From a virus, in IMG/VR virus record IMGVR_UViG_3300044858_002790, positions 1-41,485 of that record: DNA of 41,485 bases. One strand, 5' to 3'. Positions 1 to 8,118 of the stretch are shown piece by piece (positions within the stretch are counted from its first letter, which is position 1; each line of letters opens with the position of its first letter). The position numbers and the translations under genes were made by a program. The notes beneath the pieces were generated by a model, which saw only the letters and a program-made list of their open reading frames with translations, did not search any database and was not told the origin of the DNA.

Positions 1-2
1 CC

Positions 3-332
3 GAACGTTGGAGAACGACAACCATTGAAGAAATGTTCAGAAAGAGATTTGACAAAAATCCAGAGATCGACAATAATTGGTTGATCGAAAATAAAGTTAT
101 ATGCGCTGATGTAATGAATCACACTGTTATTTTGAATCCTAAACTGAAAGATCGTCACTTTTTCAAGGTCATGGATACATACACAACATTTCAAGCATTG
201 GATATGTGGATTTGTGGCACACTTGCATATCCACAGAATGCGATGGTGATGTTGGATGACAAATCGATGATCGCAAAGCATGGGTTCGATAAGTGGTCTT
301 TTAGAAAACAACCTGAGGGGTATGGAAAGTGA
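3..332 (+). CDS. Hypothetical protein, probably 5'-truncated by the window edge
   Basis: The frame is open from the window edge through the first visible ATG at 33, and the residues before that ATG (ERWRTTTIEE) look like ordinary coding sequence, so the true start is probably outside. About 99 residues follow the ATG. I recognise no family. It ends in a TGA that overlaps the GTG start of the next gene, so it belongs to the same translationally coupled run. Confidence 0.6.
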   Translation, partial: ERWRTTTIEEMFRKRFDKNPEIDNNWLIENKVICADVMNHTVILNPKLKDRHFFKVMDTYTTFQALDMWICGTLAYPQNAMVMLDDKSMIAKHGFDKWSFRKQPEGYGK

Positions 333-559
333 AAGTTGAAGCATTTAAGTGTGATAGTTGCAGCACTATCATGCAAAATAAAGAAGCTGGATTCGAATTT
401 CGTGGTAATGTTGCATACTTAGATGGTGGTGGCCTGATAGGGAATAATTTGGATGGCGACAAAGTCATCAAACTTGTGCATTATTGTACGTCTTGCACCA
501 TCCGCATTTTAGGGTTGCAGCACAAAGCAACCATCAGACAATCGGGAGAGTTATTGTGA
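329..559 (+). CDS. Small zinc-ribbon-like protein (76 aa)
   Basis: GTG start inside a GTGA stop-start overlap with the upstream gene. Two CxxC pairs are visible, CDSC near residue 8 and CTSC near residue 53, spaced as in a treble-clef or zinc ribbon, so it probably binds one zinc ion and could contact nucleic acid or protein. No specific family is recognised. Its own TGA overlaps the GTG start of the following gene. Confidence 0.7.
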   Translation: MKVEAFKCDSCSTIMQNKEAGFEFRGNVAYLDGGGLIGNNLDGDKVIKLVHYCTSCTIRILGLQHKATIRQSGELL

Positions 560-1128
560 GTCCAGAACTAGATAAGCAACTGTGTGAAAAGTATCCAAAG
601 ATTTTCCGTGATCGTCATGCACCGATGACCCAAACATGTATGTGTTGGGGTCTTGAAGTGGGTGATGGTTGGTTCAACATTATGAATCGTGCATGTTCAT
701 TGGTGCAGAGTTATATTGACCAGAAAAGGGCACAACGACTTTCTGCTATCAAATTCAATCGTGCGCTGAAGCAAGCATTGGAAAAGAACAATAAGCTACC
801 ACTAATCAAGCATTATACAATTGGTGGTAATGTTGAGTGGGCAGAAAGACAAGTTGAAAGGGATTTGTCAAGGCCCCTATATAGACCTGTACCAGAAACT
901 GTCAATCAAGTTGTTGCAACACAGGTCAAGGAAAAATTTGGCACTCTCCGGTTCTATTACAACGGTGGTGATGACTATTGTGATGGTGTGATTCATATGG
1001 CTGAGTCAATGACTGGGTGCACTTGCGAAGAATGTGGGAAGCCAGGGCGAAGTAACACCAGTGGATGGATTAAAGTGCGTTGCCTCGAGTGCTTTAAAGA
1101 CGAAACTTTTGGGAGTGATGTACTATGA
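556..1128 (+). CDS. Conserved phage protein with C-terminal zinc ribbon (190 aa)
   Basis: I place the start at GTG 556 (VSPELDKQL) because it overlaps the previous stop and a GGGAGAG ribosome site lies about five bases upstream; the open frame extends to 484 without such a signal. The core VKEKFGTLRFYYNGGDD is typical of a recurrent phage hypothetical family. The C-terminus has CTCEECGKPG and a later CLEC, a likely zinc ribbon. Function unknown. Confidence 0.75.
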   Translation: MSPELDKQLCEKYPKIFRDRHAPMTQTCMCWGLEVGDGWFNIMNRACSLVQSYIDQKRAQRLSAIKFNRALKQALEKNNKLPLIKHYTIGGNVEWAERQVERDLSRPLYRPVPETVNQVVATQVKEKFGTLRFYYNGGDDYCDGVIHMAESMTGCTCEECGKPGRSNTSGWIKVRCLECFKDETFGSDVL

Positions 1129-1283
1129 GTGAGAAGTGCTTTGAATGTGACAAACCCGCTGAATGGGTTCGTTATACACAGTTCGCAGGTAACCATTATT
1201 TCTGCGAGGAACATGCTAGGCAAGAAGAAGATTTTAAAGGAACAAGTCCATCTTATTATGATTGGGAGAAAATAAATGAGTGA
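1125..1283 (+). CDS. Small CxxC/CxxH protein (52 aa)
   Basis: Short gene starting at an ATG that overlaps the TGA of the preceding gene (ATGA). The peptide begins MSEKCFECDKPAEWVRY and has CFEC near residue 5 and CEEH near residue 32, a plausible C2CH zinc site. Its end overlaps the next gene by eight bases. No family recognised. Confidence 0.65.
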   Translation: MSEKCFECDKPAEWVRYTQFAGNHYFCEEHARQEEDFKGTSPSYYDWEKINE

Positions 1284-1488
1284 CAGATTCGATATGGAGC
1301 AGCAAATTATGGCAGTGTGGGGTATGTGTGAAGAACTCGACCTGCTGATGGAAGGTGTGATGGAAAAGGATATGAGCAGAGATGATATTTGTAATGCCCT
1401 ACTTGGTTTGAAAGTTATGCATCAGTTGAAGTCGGAGAAACTGTTCGACACTTTTGAGAAACTGATCCGTGACGGGAGAATGGCATGA
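1276..1488 (+). CDS. Conserved small phage protein (70 aa)
   Basis: Acidic helical protein beginning MSDRFDMEQQIMAVW. The pattern of a Met-Glu rich first helix followed by IMxVWGMxEELDLL resembles small proteins found repeatedly in large myophages, whose role is unknown. Start at ATG 1276 is preceded by GGGAGAA inside the upstream gene. The stop overlaps the next start (ATGA). Confidence 0.7.
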   Translation: MSDRFDMEQQIMAVWGMCEELDLLMEGVMEKDMSRDDICNALLGLKVMHQLKSEKLFDTFEKLIRDGRMA

Positions 1489-1766
1489 GTAAATTCTGGG
1501 GATGGGTTGCCAATAAGATAAATGACAGGGAAAAGAACAATGTGATTTTGATGCCCTCACTTAAAACAAAGGATTCGATGGATCTTGCCGGTGAGAATAA
1601 ACTAGAGTTCACTGTCCATTTTGCTGAAGGTGGAGTTGTTCTTCAGAAGCACAGTTATGATCCCATTAAAGATCGTAGTCGCAATAAGCTGATGATCATT
1701 TCCGATGATAAAGATATTGCGAAGGAGATCGGTGAGTTCGTGGCTGTTGAAATTTTGAGGTCGTAA
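1485..1766 (+). CDS. Hypothetical protein (93 aa)
   Basis: ATGA overlap with the preceding stop; GGGAG lies eight bases upstream. The protein begins MSKFWGWVANKINDREK and continues as a predicted alpha/beta mix with no recognisable motif. It closes the first transcription block; a new promoter lies just downstream. Confidence 0.65.
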   Translation: MSKFWGWVANKINDREKNNVILMPSLKTKDSMDLAGENKLEFTVHFAEGGVVLQKHSYDPIKDRSRNKLMIISDDKDIAKEIGEFVAVEILRS

Positions 1767-1778
1767 GTAAATCAATAA

Positions 1779-1819
1779 GTTACTGCTCCTGTTGCATTTT
1801 GTACTGCATTTGTTATAAT
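1779..1819 (+). promoter_or_regulatory. Sigma70-like promoter with upstream GTTAC box
   Basis: GTTAC at 1779-1783, -35 TTGCAT at 1792-1797, 16-nt spacer, -10 TATAAT at 1814-1819. The transcript would begin near TTGGTACATCGA, a sequence shared with the promoter at 34794. It drives the gene at 1852. Confidence 0.8.
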
Positions 1820-1851
1820 TGGTACATCGAATAGCAAGAAGGAGCAGCAAA

Positions 1852-2145
1852 ATGTTCGTCATCGTCAATACACAAACTGGGAAAGAGCACAAGCTCAAAG
1901 GTTGGCATACGTCCGCCGCAGTGTATGATACCGAACGTGGTGCCAAGACTGCATGTACCAAGTTGAACAAAAAGGTCCCTGGTTGGGAAGTGATGGAAAT
2001 TGGCGCATGGCATGTCCTCAAGGCGCTGAAATTCCCAGTCAAAATGGTCAAGAAAATCAACATGATGTCTGGCAAAGAATATTTCGAGGCGGAAGATACC
2101 CCTTGTTATATGTCGCCTGCATGTGAATCTTACTGGTCAGCTTGA
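1852..2145 (+). CDS. Conserved phage protein (97 aa)
   Basis: The ATG at 1852 has AAGGAGCAGC just upstream; the longer frame from 1819 starts inside the promoter -10 and is rejected. It begins MFVIVNTQTGKEHKLKG, has YDTERGAKTACTKLN in the middle and ends near ACESYWSA. This arrangement is characteristic of a small uncharacterised protein common in proteobacterial phages. The 3' end overlaps by nine bases the 3' end of the convergent homing endonuclease gene, as expected if that gene inserted just behind it. Confidence 0.75.
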   Translation: MFVIVNTQTGKEHKLKGWHTSAAVYDTERGAKTACTKLNKKVPGWEVMEIGAWHVLKALKFPVKMVKKINMMSGKEYFEAEDTPCYMSPACESYWSA

Positions 2146-2745
2146 TTTTATCATAACAAATGAACCATCTGGCAGATATTTTCGTTTTGTTCCTTTTTTT
2201 GATTCTGACATTTTTTGATTACGTTCAGCACTATATGGGTTTATTTCGCCAGAGTCTATTCGTTTTTGTCGAGTTTCATTTCTCTGAATGACAGAATCTA
2301 ATGGCATTTTCCAACCTGACCCCTTTCGTTTGGCATTTGTTTTATACGCTGTTTCACTCATTTTTCGTTTTTGTTCTTCTGTTTTAGGGACACCTTTATG
2401 AGTTTTAGAAGCTACAATTTTGGTATTTTCGGATTGATTAGTTGGGCCTCTAAATTTGGGCCCGCCATTGTGTCTGTTCAGCCAATCTGCCCTTTTTGCA
2501 GCATTTATTCTTGACAATAATCGATGTTCCCACAATAATGCTTTTTCAGGTGAATCAAACAATCGTTTAACTTTAACAGTAAATGAATCTGCGCCAAACT
2601 TTTCAATTAATCTTTTAACTAACTTCGAAGATGAGAAATATGTTGTCCATAAATCGATTGGTGAGCATCCCTTGGAGTATTTTATTCCATAGTAATGTTT
2701 TCCTGTCAATTTATGATATAAGTGATAACTAAATGGTTGTGTCAT
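2137..2745 (-). CDS. GIY-YIG homing endonuclease with NUMOD3-like repeats (202 aa)
   Basis: The only convincing minus-strand gene. The N-terminus carries a GIY-YIG nuclease core: YHLYHKLTGKHYYGIKYSKG at residues 7-26 supplies the paired Tyr motif, and E73 in LLWEHRLL is the likely metal-binding catalytic Glu. The C-terminal half has NUMOD3-type DNA-contacting repeats (TEEQKRKMSE; ERNQKMSESKKG). Such enzymes cut a recipient genome to spread their own gene. The start at 2745 has AAGGAGG upstream and a TATAAATA box about 18 bases before it. Opposite orientation and lone position mark it as a mobile insertion. Confidence 0.88.
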   Translation of the reverse strand: MTQPFSYHLYHKLTGKHYYGIKYSKGCSPIDLWTTYFSSSKLVKRLIEKFGADSFTVKVKRLFDSPEKALLWEHRLLSRINAAKRADWLNRHNGGPKFRGPTNQSENTKIVASKTHKGVPKTEEQKRKMSETAYKTNAKRKGSGWKMPLDSVIQRNETRQKRIDSGEINPYSAERNQKMSESKKGTKRKYLPDGSFVMIKSS

Positions 2746-2762
2746 ATAAACCTCCTTTCATT

Positions 2763-2770
2763 TATTTATA
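2763..2770 (-). promoter_or_regulatory. T4-late-type promoter box TATAAATA for the homing endonuclease
   Basis: Reading on the minus strand, TATAAATA is followed by AAAGGAGG and the endonuclease ATG. The same box plus AAGGAGG precedes the second endonuclease gene at 39657. In T4 relatives this octamer is the late promoter recognised by the gp55 sigma factor; that assignment here is inferred. Confidence 0.6.
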
Positions 2771-2784
2771 GTAAATGATCGTAC

Positions 2785-2828
2785 TGGAGCATGTAATGAT
2801 GAAATATATTTTAAGTTGGAGCATGTAA
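2785..2828 (+). repeat. 12-nt direct repeat TGGAGCATGTAA beside the endonuclease gene
   Basis: Exact copies at 2785-2796 and 2817-2828, with 20 bases between. The second copy is the ribosome-site region of the gene at 2830. Between them is a ten-codon open frame (MMKYILSWSM). It may be a scar of the endonuclease insertion or a duplicated leader. Confidence 0.7.
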
Positions 2829-2829
2829 A

Positions 2830-3000
2830 ATGAGTGGTTGCTACGTCATCTGTCGGGAATGTGGTGAGAAACACAGCACCGAAAAAGTCGAGTTTGTCGA
2901 CTGCTGTGAGGGCGATCGTGGGCAAGATGTTATGACGTTCATTTGCCCTGTGACCAAAAACGAAACTGAGAGCAATGTTTATCGGGGGTACTTCGAATGA
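2830..3000 (+). CDS. Small zinc-ribbon-like protein (56 aa)
   Basis: Begins MSGCYVICRECGEKHSTEK with CREC at residues 8-11 and further Cys (DCCEG, FICP), so a small zinc-binding fold is likely. GGAGC lies upstream within the second copy of the 12-nt direct repeat. The TGA overlaps the ATG of the next gene. Confidence 0.65.
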   Translation: MSGCYVICRECGEKHSTEKVEFVDCCEGDRGQDVMTFICPVTKNETESNVYRGYFE

Positions 3001-3224
3001 TTATCTCGAAACGATACGAAAAGGGTCAGAAGTTCCTTGACTTGGTGACATACACGCAAAGAAGTATTGACGAGGATGGACTGCCGGTTATTGACCAATG
3101 CTGGGAATGTTTCATCTACGAAAACGGGAGTGACCCTGACGAGCATAAATTTGTTGAGTTCGGCAGCGAAGCACTGGCCCTCATGTTCATTAAACAAAAT
3201 GGGTGGAAGGAGCAAGTACTGTGA
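2997..3224 (+). CDS. Hypothetical protein (75 aa)
   Basis: ATGA overlap with the gene before. A compact alpha/beta sequence beginning MIISKRYEKGQKFLDL and ending GWKEQVL; the stretch FVEFGSEALALMFIKQNG resembles the C-terminal pattern of small phage proteins elsewhere in this window (acidic residue, then a short hydrophobic helix). Function unknown. Confidence 0.65.
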   Translation: MIISKRYEKGQKFLDLVTYTQRSIDEDGLPVIDQCWECFIYENGSDPDEHKFVEFGSEALALMFIKQNGWKEQVL

Positions 3225-3436
3225 GTATTTCAGCCGTATTTTTTCATTACATGCTAATTGGTTGGCCGATTTTTACTGTCGCAATGATTTTATTGATGGC
3301 CAAGAAAAATGGTCAATTGACTGTGATGGATGTATTTGGTTCTGTGGTTATAGGAATATTACCATTCTTACGTGAGGTTCTGTTATTTACTCTCCTCGAC
3401 ATAACCAATAAAGTTATCTGGACGAGAAAAAGATGA
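3221..3436 (+). CDS. Small membrane protein, two predicted TM helices (71 aa)
   Basis: GTG start at 3221 overlaps the preceding TGA and follows GGAAGGAG. Hydrophobic segments at about residues 5-25 (FFHYMLIGWPIFTVAMILL) and 38-60 (DVFGSVVIGILPFLREVLLF) suggest two inner-membrane passes, with a basic C-terminus (WTRKR). No family recognised. Confidence 0.65.
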   Translation: MSISAVFFHYMLIGWPIFTVAMILLMAKKNGQLTVMDVFGSVVIGILPFLREVLLFTLLDITNKVIWTRKR

Positions 3437-3882
3437 ACCCAAGAATCCTCATTATGGGCCTACCTGGCTCAGGTAAGACCACACTGGCAACCAAACTTGC
3501 TGAGTCATTTCCTGCCGCAGTTAGACTAAATGCTGACGAGGTTCGGGCTGAAGCAAACGATTGGGACTTCTCAGACGAAGGTAGAACCCGCCAAGCGAAC
3601 CGTATGCGTGACTTAGCCGACGCTGCTGCTCCGGATCTTGTTATTGCAGACTTTGTTTGCGGCACTATTGACCAGCGTGACATTTTCCGACCGCACCTTC
3701 TTATATGGATGAACACGATTAAGAAAGGACGGTACGAAGATACCAATGCTGCATTTCGTGAGCCATGTATTTGCGGTATTCGGATTGACTCTTTTGATGA
3801 AATCGATTTGCAGGGAATTGTTGGTAAAATAAATGAAGTTGTTAGCAGTGGACAGAGCAATTGTGTATGTGAGGAAACGTAA
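3433..3882 (+). CDS. Adenylylsulfate-kinase-like P-loop protein (149 aa)
   Basis: Walker A GLPGSGKTT at residues 9-17 and the sequence NADEVRAEANDWDFSDEGR closely follow the APS kinase (CysC) pattern, including the conserved Arg-Gln-Ala-Asn-Arg stretch. Bacterial CysC phosphorylates APS at the 3'-OH; the phage versions are shorter (CysC is usually about 200 aa) and may act on another nucleotide or on nucleic acid. It overlaps its neighbours by single codons. A link to the PP-loop/PAPS-reductase-like protein at 25312 is possible but unproven. Confidence 0.75.
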   Translation: MNPRILIMGLPGSGKTTLATKLAESFPAAVRLNADEVRAEANDWDFSDEGRTRQANRMRDLADAAAPDLVIADFVCGTIDQRDIFRPHLLIWMNTIKKGRYEDTNAAFREPCICGIRIDSFDEIDLQGIVGKINEVVSSGQSNCVCEET

Positions 3883-4175
3883 TGAAACTGACATATAAAA
3901 ACGAATGGGAAAGCGACAAGTTTTTTGTCGATGGCAACCCAATATCTGATCTTAAGAAGGTCAGGATTCTTGAAAATGAGTATGCAGTGACGTCGAGAGA
4001 AGTCAGTGTGCCATATAGCGACATGGGCCACACTTACAATGCAATATCTAAGCATTACTACATCAAAAAGAATGTATTTGGAAAGGTGTTGGAATTCGAT
4101 CTCGGCAGACTTATTGACAAAGGTATCAAAGTTTCTGCATTGAAATATACGTTGGAGGATGGACATGAGTATTAG
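3882..4175 (+). CDS. Hypothetical protein (97 aa)
   Basis: Starts at TAATG, with GAGGAAACG upstream. Beta-rich sequence (MKLTYKNEWESDKFFVDGN) that recognises an own-family SH3-like or immunoglobulin-like possibility only weakly. Its 3' end overlaps the RNA ligase start by 11 bases, implying coupled translation. No function assigned. Confidence 0.65.
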   Translation: MKLTYKNEWESDKFFVDGNPISDLKKVRILENEYAVTSREVSVPYSDMGHTYNAISKHYYIKKNVFGKVLEFDLGRLIDKGIKVSALKYTLEDGHEY

Positions 4176-5304
4176 GAAATTAGCTAGCATACAACGCATT
4201 CTTAGCATCGATCCCATTGCCGGTGCTGATGCAATCGAAGTTGCAACTGTGAATGGGTGGAAGGTTGTAATTGCCAAAAAGGATAACTTCAAAGTGGGCG
4301 ATCTTGTCATCTACTGTGAGGTCGACTCCTGGATTCCACACTTGCTCGCCCCGTTCCTCAGCAAAGGACAAGAGCCGAGGGAGTACGAAGGCATCAAAGG
4401 TGAACGGCTGCGCACTGTCAAGCTCAGGGGCCAGATTAGTCAAGGGTTGATTCTTCCGTTGCACGTCGTATGGTCGGGCGCTCATATCAACGAGAGCTAT
4501 ATTGGTGATCCACCGTGGGATTATCAAGGTGATTGGGAAAAAGATGACCACACCTTGAACGAGGTCAACATTCGTGTTAATGGTGAGTGGACTTACGGCA
4601 CGATTGAAGGGCTAGATGTCTCCGAGAGATTGGGCATCGTCAAATACGAGCCGCCGGTGTCAGCACAGTTGGCAGGTATCTCACTCGGCGCATTTCCGTC
4701 ACAAGTCCCAAAGACTGACGAGGAGCGTATCCAGAACCTTACCAATGAGTGGAATGACTTGATTGCTGCACGTTGGGAACTGACTGAAAAGCTAGAAGGC
4801 AGCTCAATGACTGTTGGACGGATCAACGGCGAGTTTATTGTCTGCTCACGGAACCTGAACCTGCGTGAGACTGAAGGTAACACTCTGTGGGCCCTTGCAC
4901 GTAGGCATGGCATTGAAGCAAAAATGATTCGTGCAGAACTTGACAACTTTGTTATGCAGGGTGAACTCATTGGTGAGGGCATTCAAGGTAACCACTACGG
5001 CATCAAAGGCCAAGAGTTCTATGTCTTTAGCATGTATGACATTGAGGCTGGCGAATACGTTTCTAGGAAACACAGGGAAATGATTGTTGAATCGATGGGA
5101 CTGCCGCATGTTCCGGTTATTGCATTTACTGCTAACCTGACCGACACTCTCGGCATTAAGACTGTTGCTGATGTGCTGAAGTTTGCTGATGGCAAGTCGT
5201 CGCTTAACCCGAAGGTGCTGCGGGAAGGTGTTGTGTTCAAGGAGATTGACGGACAGCGGCACTTTAAGGCAGTATCAAACGAATATTTGCTGAAGCATGG
5301 ATGA
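4165..5304 (+). CDS. ATP-dependent RNA ligase, DraRnl/Rnl5 type (379 aa)
   Basis: An N-terminal OB-like domain (MSIRKLASIQ to about residue 120) precedes a nucleotidyltransferase domain, the domain order of Deinococcus radiodurans DraRnl (Rnl5). The adenylation motif I KLEGSS places the catalytic lysine at K209; motif IV is EGVVFK (354-359) and motif V HFKAVS (366-371). Family members seal nicks with a 3'-OH RNA end in duplexes, acting in RNA repair. I choose ATG 4165 over 4159 because GGAGG at 4154-4158 leaves a normal six-base spacing. The window also encodes an Rnl1-type ligase, so two ligases with different substrates are likely. Confidence 0.9.
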   Translation: MSIRKLASIQRILSIDPIAGADAIEVATVNGWKVVIAKKDNFKVGDLVIYCEVDSWIPHLLAPFLSKGQEPREYEGIKGERLRTVKLRGQISQGLILPLHVVWSGAHINESYIGDPPWDYQGDWEKDDHTLNEVNIRVNGEWTYGTIEGLDVSERLGIVKYEPPVSAQLAGISLGAFPSQVPKTDEERIQNLTNEWNDLIAARWELTEKLEGSSMTVGRINGEFIVCSRNLNLRETEGNTLWALARRHGIEAKMIRAELDNFVMQGELIGEGIQGNHYGIKGQEFYVFSMYDIEAGEYVSRKHREMIVESMGLPHVPVIAFTANLTDTLGIKTVADVLKFADGKSSLNPKVLREGVVFKEIDGQRHFKAVSNEYLLKHG

Positions 5305-5305
5305 T

Positions 5306-5334
5306 TTGACGATAAATCAAATCTTTTGTATAAT
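5306..5334 (+). promoter_or_regulatory. Sigma70-like promoter for the MoxR operon
   Basis: -35 TTGACG (5306-5311), 17-nt spacer, -10 TATAAT (5329-5334), starting two bases after the ligase stop. It lacks the GTTAC box seen at other promoters. Confidence 0.8.
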
Positions 5335-5367
5335 GCGTAACATGATTCACCTACTTAAAGGAATAAC

Positions 5368-6480
5368 ATGTCAGTGAATGTTAGTGAGAACCGTACAGTA
5401 ACTACCAGGCAATTGAAAAATGCATTGGGGTATTGTATCCGAGCAAAGCGACCAGCTATGATTCATGGTTCGCCCGGTATTGGTAAGTCTGATGTAGTAT
5501 CTGCATTGTGCTCTGATATGGGTGGTGTTCTATATGACATGCGCCTGGGACAGTGCGAACAGACCGACCTTCGTGGTATGCCGTTCTACAATAAAGACTC
5601 GGGCAAGATGGAATGGGCGCCGCCAGTTGATTTGCCAGATGAAGCAACTGCTAGTAAGTACCCCATTGTGTTCCTATTCCTTGATGAATTGAATACTGCT
5701 GCGCCATCAGTTCAGGCCGCCGCATACCAACTGATCTTGAATCGTCGTGTAGGAACATACGAACTGCCGGATAATTGCGTAGTAATTGCGGCAGGCAACA
5801 AGGATAGTGACAGGGGTGTTGCATACAGAATGCCGACCCCACTAGCCAACCGTTTCGTTCACTTTGAGCTGCGAGTGGATTTTGAATCGTGGAATGATTG
5901 GGCAGTTGAGCATCGCATTCACAAGGATGTTGTTGGATTCTTGAACTTCAGCAAAAACAGTCTTTGTGACTTCGATCCCAAGTCCAACAGCAAGGCATTC
6001 GCAACCCCTCGCTCCTGGGAATTCGTTTCGCAGTTGCTGGATGACGATTGCGATGACAACACCGCAACAGATATTATTGCAGGTACAGTTGGTGAAGGGC
6101 TTGCGTTGAAGTTTCTTGCTCACCGCAAACACGCAAGTAAGCTGCCTGATCCCAAGAAGATTCTGGATGGTTCTGTGACCGAGTTGGCGACCAAAGAAAT
6201 CAGTGTGCAATATTCCCTGATGACCTCTTTGGTATATGAGCTGAAGGATCTGTGGGACAAAATCGGAAAGACCAAGGATGAGGCCCGTTGGCACGAAGCG
6301 GCAGACAATATGCTTGCATTCATCATGGCAAATGTCGGTGTTGAAATTCAAGTTATGGGCATGCGGACTGCACTCAGGAATGAAAAGTTTAATCTACCAT
6401 TCACACCAAAGAAGTTGAAGAATTTCCAAAAATTCTACGACACAGTTGGTAAGATTATTCTGAAGGCATCCACTATTTGA
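5368..6480 (+). CDS. MoxR-type AAA+ ATPase (370 aa)
   Basis: Walker A GSPGIGKS at 34-41, Walker B FLFLDE at 102-107, sensor-1 AAGN at 141-144 and an NRFVHFEL segment near 161 define a MoxR/RavA-family ATPase. These ATPases usually partner with a VWA-domain protein encoded next door to remodel or assemble protein or metal-cofactor complexes. That partner is present two genes downstream. AAAGGAATAAC precedes the ATG and a strong promoter lies 34 bases upstream. Confidence 0.9.
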   Translation: MSVNVSENRTVTTRQLKNALGYCIRAKRPAMIHGSPGIGKSDVVSALCSDMGGVLYDMRLGQCEQTDLRGMPFYNKDSGKMEWAPPVDLPDEATASKYPIVFLFLDELNTAAPSVQAAAYQLILNRRVGTYELPDNCVVIAAGNKDSDRGVAYRMPTPLANRFVHFELRVDFESWNDWAVEHRIHKDVVGFLNFSKNSLCDFDPKSNSKAFATPRSWEFVSQLLDDDCDDNTATDIIAGTVGEGLALKFLAHRKHASKLPDPKKILDGSVTELATKEISVQYSLMTSLVYELKDLWDKIGKTKDEARWHEAADNMLAFIMANVGVEIQVMGMRTALRNEKFNLPFTPKKLKNFQKFYDTVGKIILKASTI

Positions 6481-6481
6481 T

Positions 6482-6655
6482 ATGGTTGGGCCGTCATCTC
6501 AGATGGTTTTGCGAGAAAGTATGCAGAGAAATCAGCTGTGGCATATGATCCGCAAAACCGCAGCAAACGATCCGATTTTGAAAGATATGCTAGATCAAGT
6601 TGAAGTTTATTATAGACTGAAATATGATGACTACCACAAAAATAGAAAAGACTGA
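6482..6655 (+). CDS. Small protein between MoxR and its VWA partner (57 aa)
   Basis: ATG two bases after the MoxR stop; open for 57 codons (MVGPSSQMVLRESMQRN; ends YDDYHKNRKD), overlapping the next gene by 32 bases. The ribosome site is weak (AAGG). Helical composition and its position in the coupled run suggest a real gene, but no family is recognised. Confidence 0.5.
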   Translation: MVGPSSQMVLRESMQRNQLWHMIRKTAANDPILKDMLDQVEVYYRLKYDDYHKNRKD

Positions 6656-7835
6656 TCCAAGAAAAGATGAGCTTGCCCGGGAGCGACTTATTGTTTCCCG
6701 AGTTGCCATCCTCATGCAACAACCATTCTTTGGTAATATTGCGACACGGCTGACGCTGCAAAATGCAGATGATTGGTGTCCGACCGCCGCAACTGACGGT
6801 CGCCATTTGTTCTACAACTCTGAGTTCATATGCAAACTGAAGGAAAAGGAAGTCACTTTTCTTGTTGGTCACGAACTTCTGCATGTGATATATGACCACA
6901 TAGGTCGCCGTGGCACTCGAGATCCAGATTTGAGTAACATTGCAGCTGATTACGCTGTCAATGATTCTTGTGTTGAATATCGCCTTGGTGAAAAGATTAC
7001 TAGTGTACCTCTACTATATGACCCAAAGTATCATGGTTGGGCATACGAGCAAATTTATGACGATCTATTGAGCAACTGCAAAAAGATCGACATGGACAAA
7101 TTGATGAAGATGGTTCTCGATGATCATATGGAGGATAGTGAAGATGGATCTGACCCCGGTACTGGATCGGGCAGCCGTCCTGTCCTAACTGCAGAAGAAA
7201 GGCAGCAAATCAAGGACGAAATAAAAGAAGCGATGCTGAGTGCGGCGCAGGCGGTAGGTGTTGGAAACGTGCCAGCTGGTATCAAGCGACTGATTGATGG
7301 TCTCACAGAGTCAAAAATGGACTGGAGGGAGATTCTCAATCAACGGGTTGAGGCACAAATCAAAAATGACTTCACATACATGAAGCCTAGTCGCCGTGGT
7401 TGGGGTTGTGATGCTGTACTCCCAAGTATGAAGCGGGAACCTAGTGTTGAAGCTACATTGGCATTGGATATGTCGGGCAGTATCGGTGTACCTCAAATTA
7501 AAGACTTCTTCGGTGAGATTAAAGGTATCGTTGAGCAACATGCATCGTTCAATATTGGTGTATTAACATTCGACACTCAATGTTACAACTACCAAGTCTT
7601 CACAGAAGATAACGTCGATGAGATTTACAACTACGAGCCTCAAGGTGGTGGCGGAACTTCGTTCGATTGCATCTATGATTTTTTGAAAGAGCAGGAGATT
7701 GAACCAAAGCAGTTGATAATCTTTACGGACATGGAATGTCACTGTTGGGGTGATCCGGACTATTGTGATACAGTATGGCTCGCCCACAAATCTAATAGAG
7801 TTGCTCCACATGGGATGACTGTGAAATATGAGTAA
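6624..7835 (+). CDS. DUF2201-type metallopeptidase/VWA-like protein (403 aa)
   Basis: N-terminal metallopeptidase-like domain with HELLH at residues 83-87 (zinc-binding HExxH) and a C-terminal VWA-like domain with a MIDAS-type DMSGS at 282-286. An acidic, Gly/Ser-rich linker (about 168-190) separates them. This is the architecture of the DUF2201 family, the usual partner of MoxR ATPases. The pair may form a chaperone-like machine acting on a host or virion complex. ATG at 6624 or 6627 cannot be distinguished. Confidence 0.88.
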   Translation: MMTTTKIEKTDPRKDELARERLIVSRVAILMQQPFFGNIATRLTLQNADDWCPTAATDGRHLFYNSEFICKLKEKEVTFLVGHELLHVIYDHIGRRGTRDPDLSNIAADYAVNDSCVEYRLGEKITSVPLLYDPKYHGWAYEQIYDDLLSNCKKIDMDKLMKMVLDDHMEDSEDGSDPGTGSGSRPVLTAEERQQIKDEIKEAMLSAAQAVGVGNVPAGIKRLIDGLTESKMDWREILNQRVEAQIKNDFTYMKPSRRGWGCDAVLPSMKREPSVEATLALDMSGSIGVPQIKDFFGEIKGIVEQHASFNIGVLTFDTQCYNYQVFTEDNVDEIYNYEPQGGGGTSFDCIYDFLKEQEIEPKQLIIFTDMECHCWGDPDYCDTVWLAHKSNRVAPHGMTVKYE

Positions 7836-8118
7836 TATTGACTTTAGTTTTATTGGGTGGTGTAAAGAAGCTAACCACGACAAAGTTTGGACTTCGTTCT
7901 TCGCAGAAGGTGCATGGTATTCTGCTTGGGGGCGTCGTGGAGCAAAACTACAGTTCAAGAAATACCACAGCCGGATTGAAATGCAATCGGTCGAGCGTAA
8001 AAAGCGTTTGAAATATAAAGAAGTGGATGCATTTCTATTATTCACATTGTTCCCCGACTTTGAGGATAAAGTTGGTGAGGAACTGTTGATGAAAACTTTG
8101 ATGGGTAAAGTGATATGA
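7828..8118 (+). CDS. Stand-alone WGR-domain protein (96 aa)
   Basis: FFAEGAWYSAWGRRGAKLQF around residues 24-43 is the WGR signature, with WGRRG at 34-38. WGR domains bind nucleic acid ends, for example in PARPs and in MolR-type bacterial proteins. The protein is little more than the single domain. It is coupled by overlap to the metallopeptidase/VWA gene before and the L7/L12-like gene after it, so WGR, MoxR and VWA proteins may work together. Confidence 0.75.
   Translation: MSNIDFSFIGWCKEANHDKVWTSFFAEGAWYSAWGRRGAKLQFKKYHSRIEMQSVERKKRLKYKEVDAFLLFTLFPDFEDKVGEELLMKTLMGKVI

Noticed and set aside
1602-2075. 157-codon minus-strand frame
   Set aside because: Runs across a clear promoter and two + strand genes; no start signal or motif.
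3414-4310. 298-codon open frame on the minus strand
   Set aside because: It lies opposite the APS-kinase-like gene and its neighbours, which have family motifs and ribosome sites; no domain in the antisense frame.
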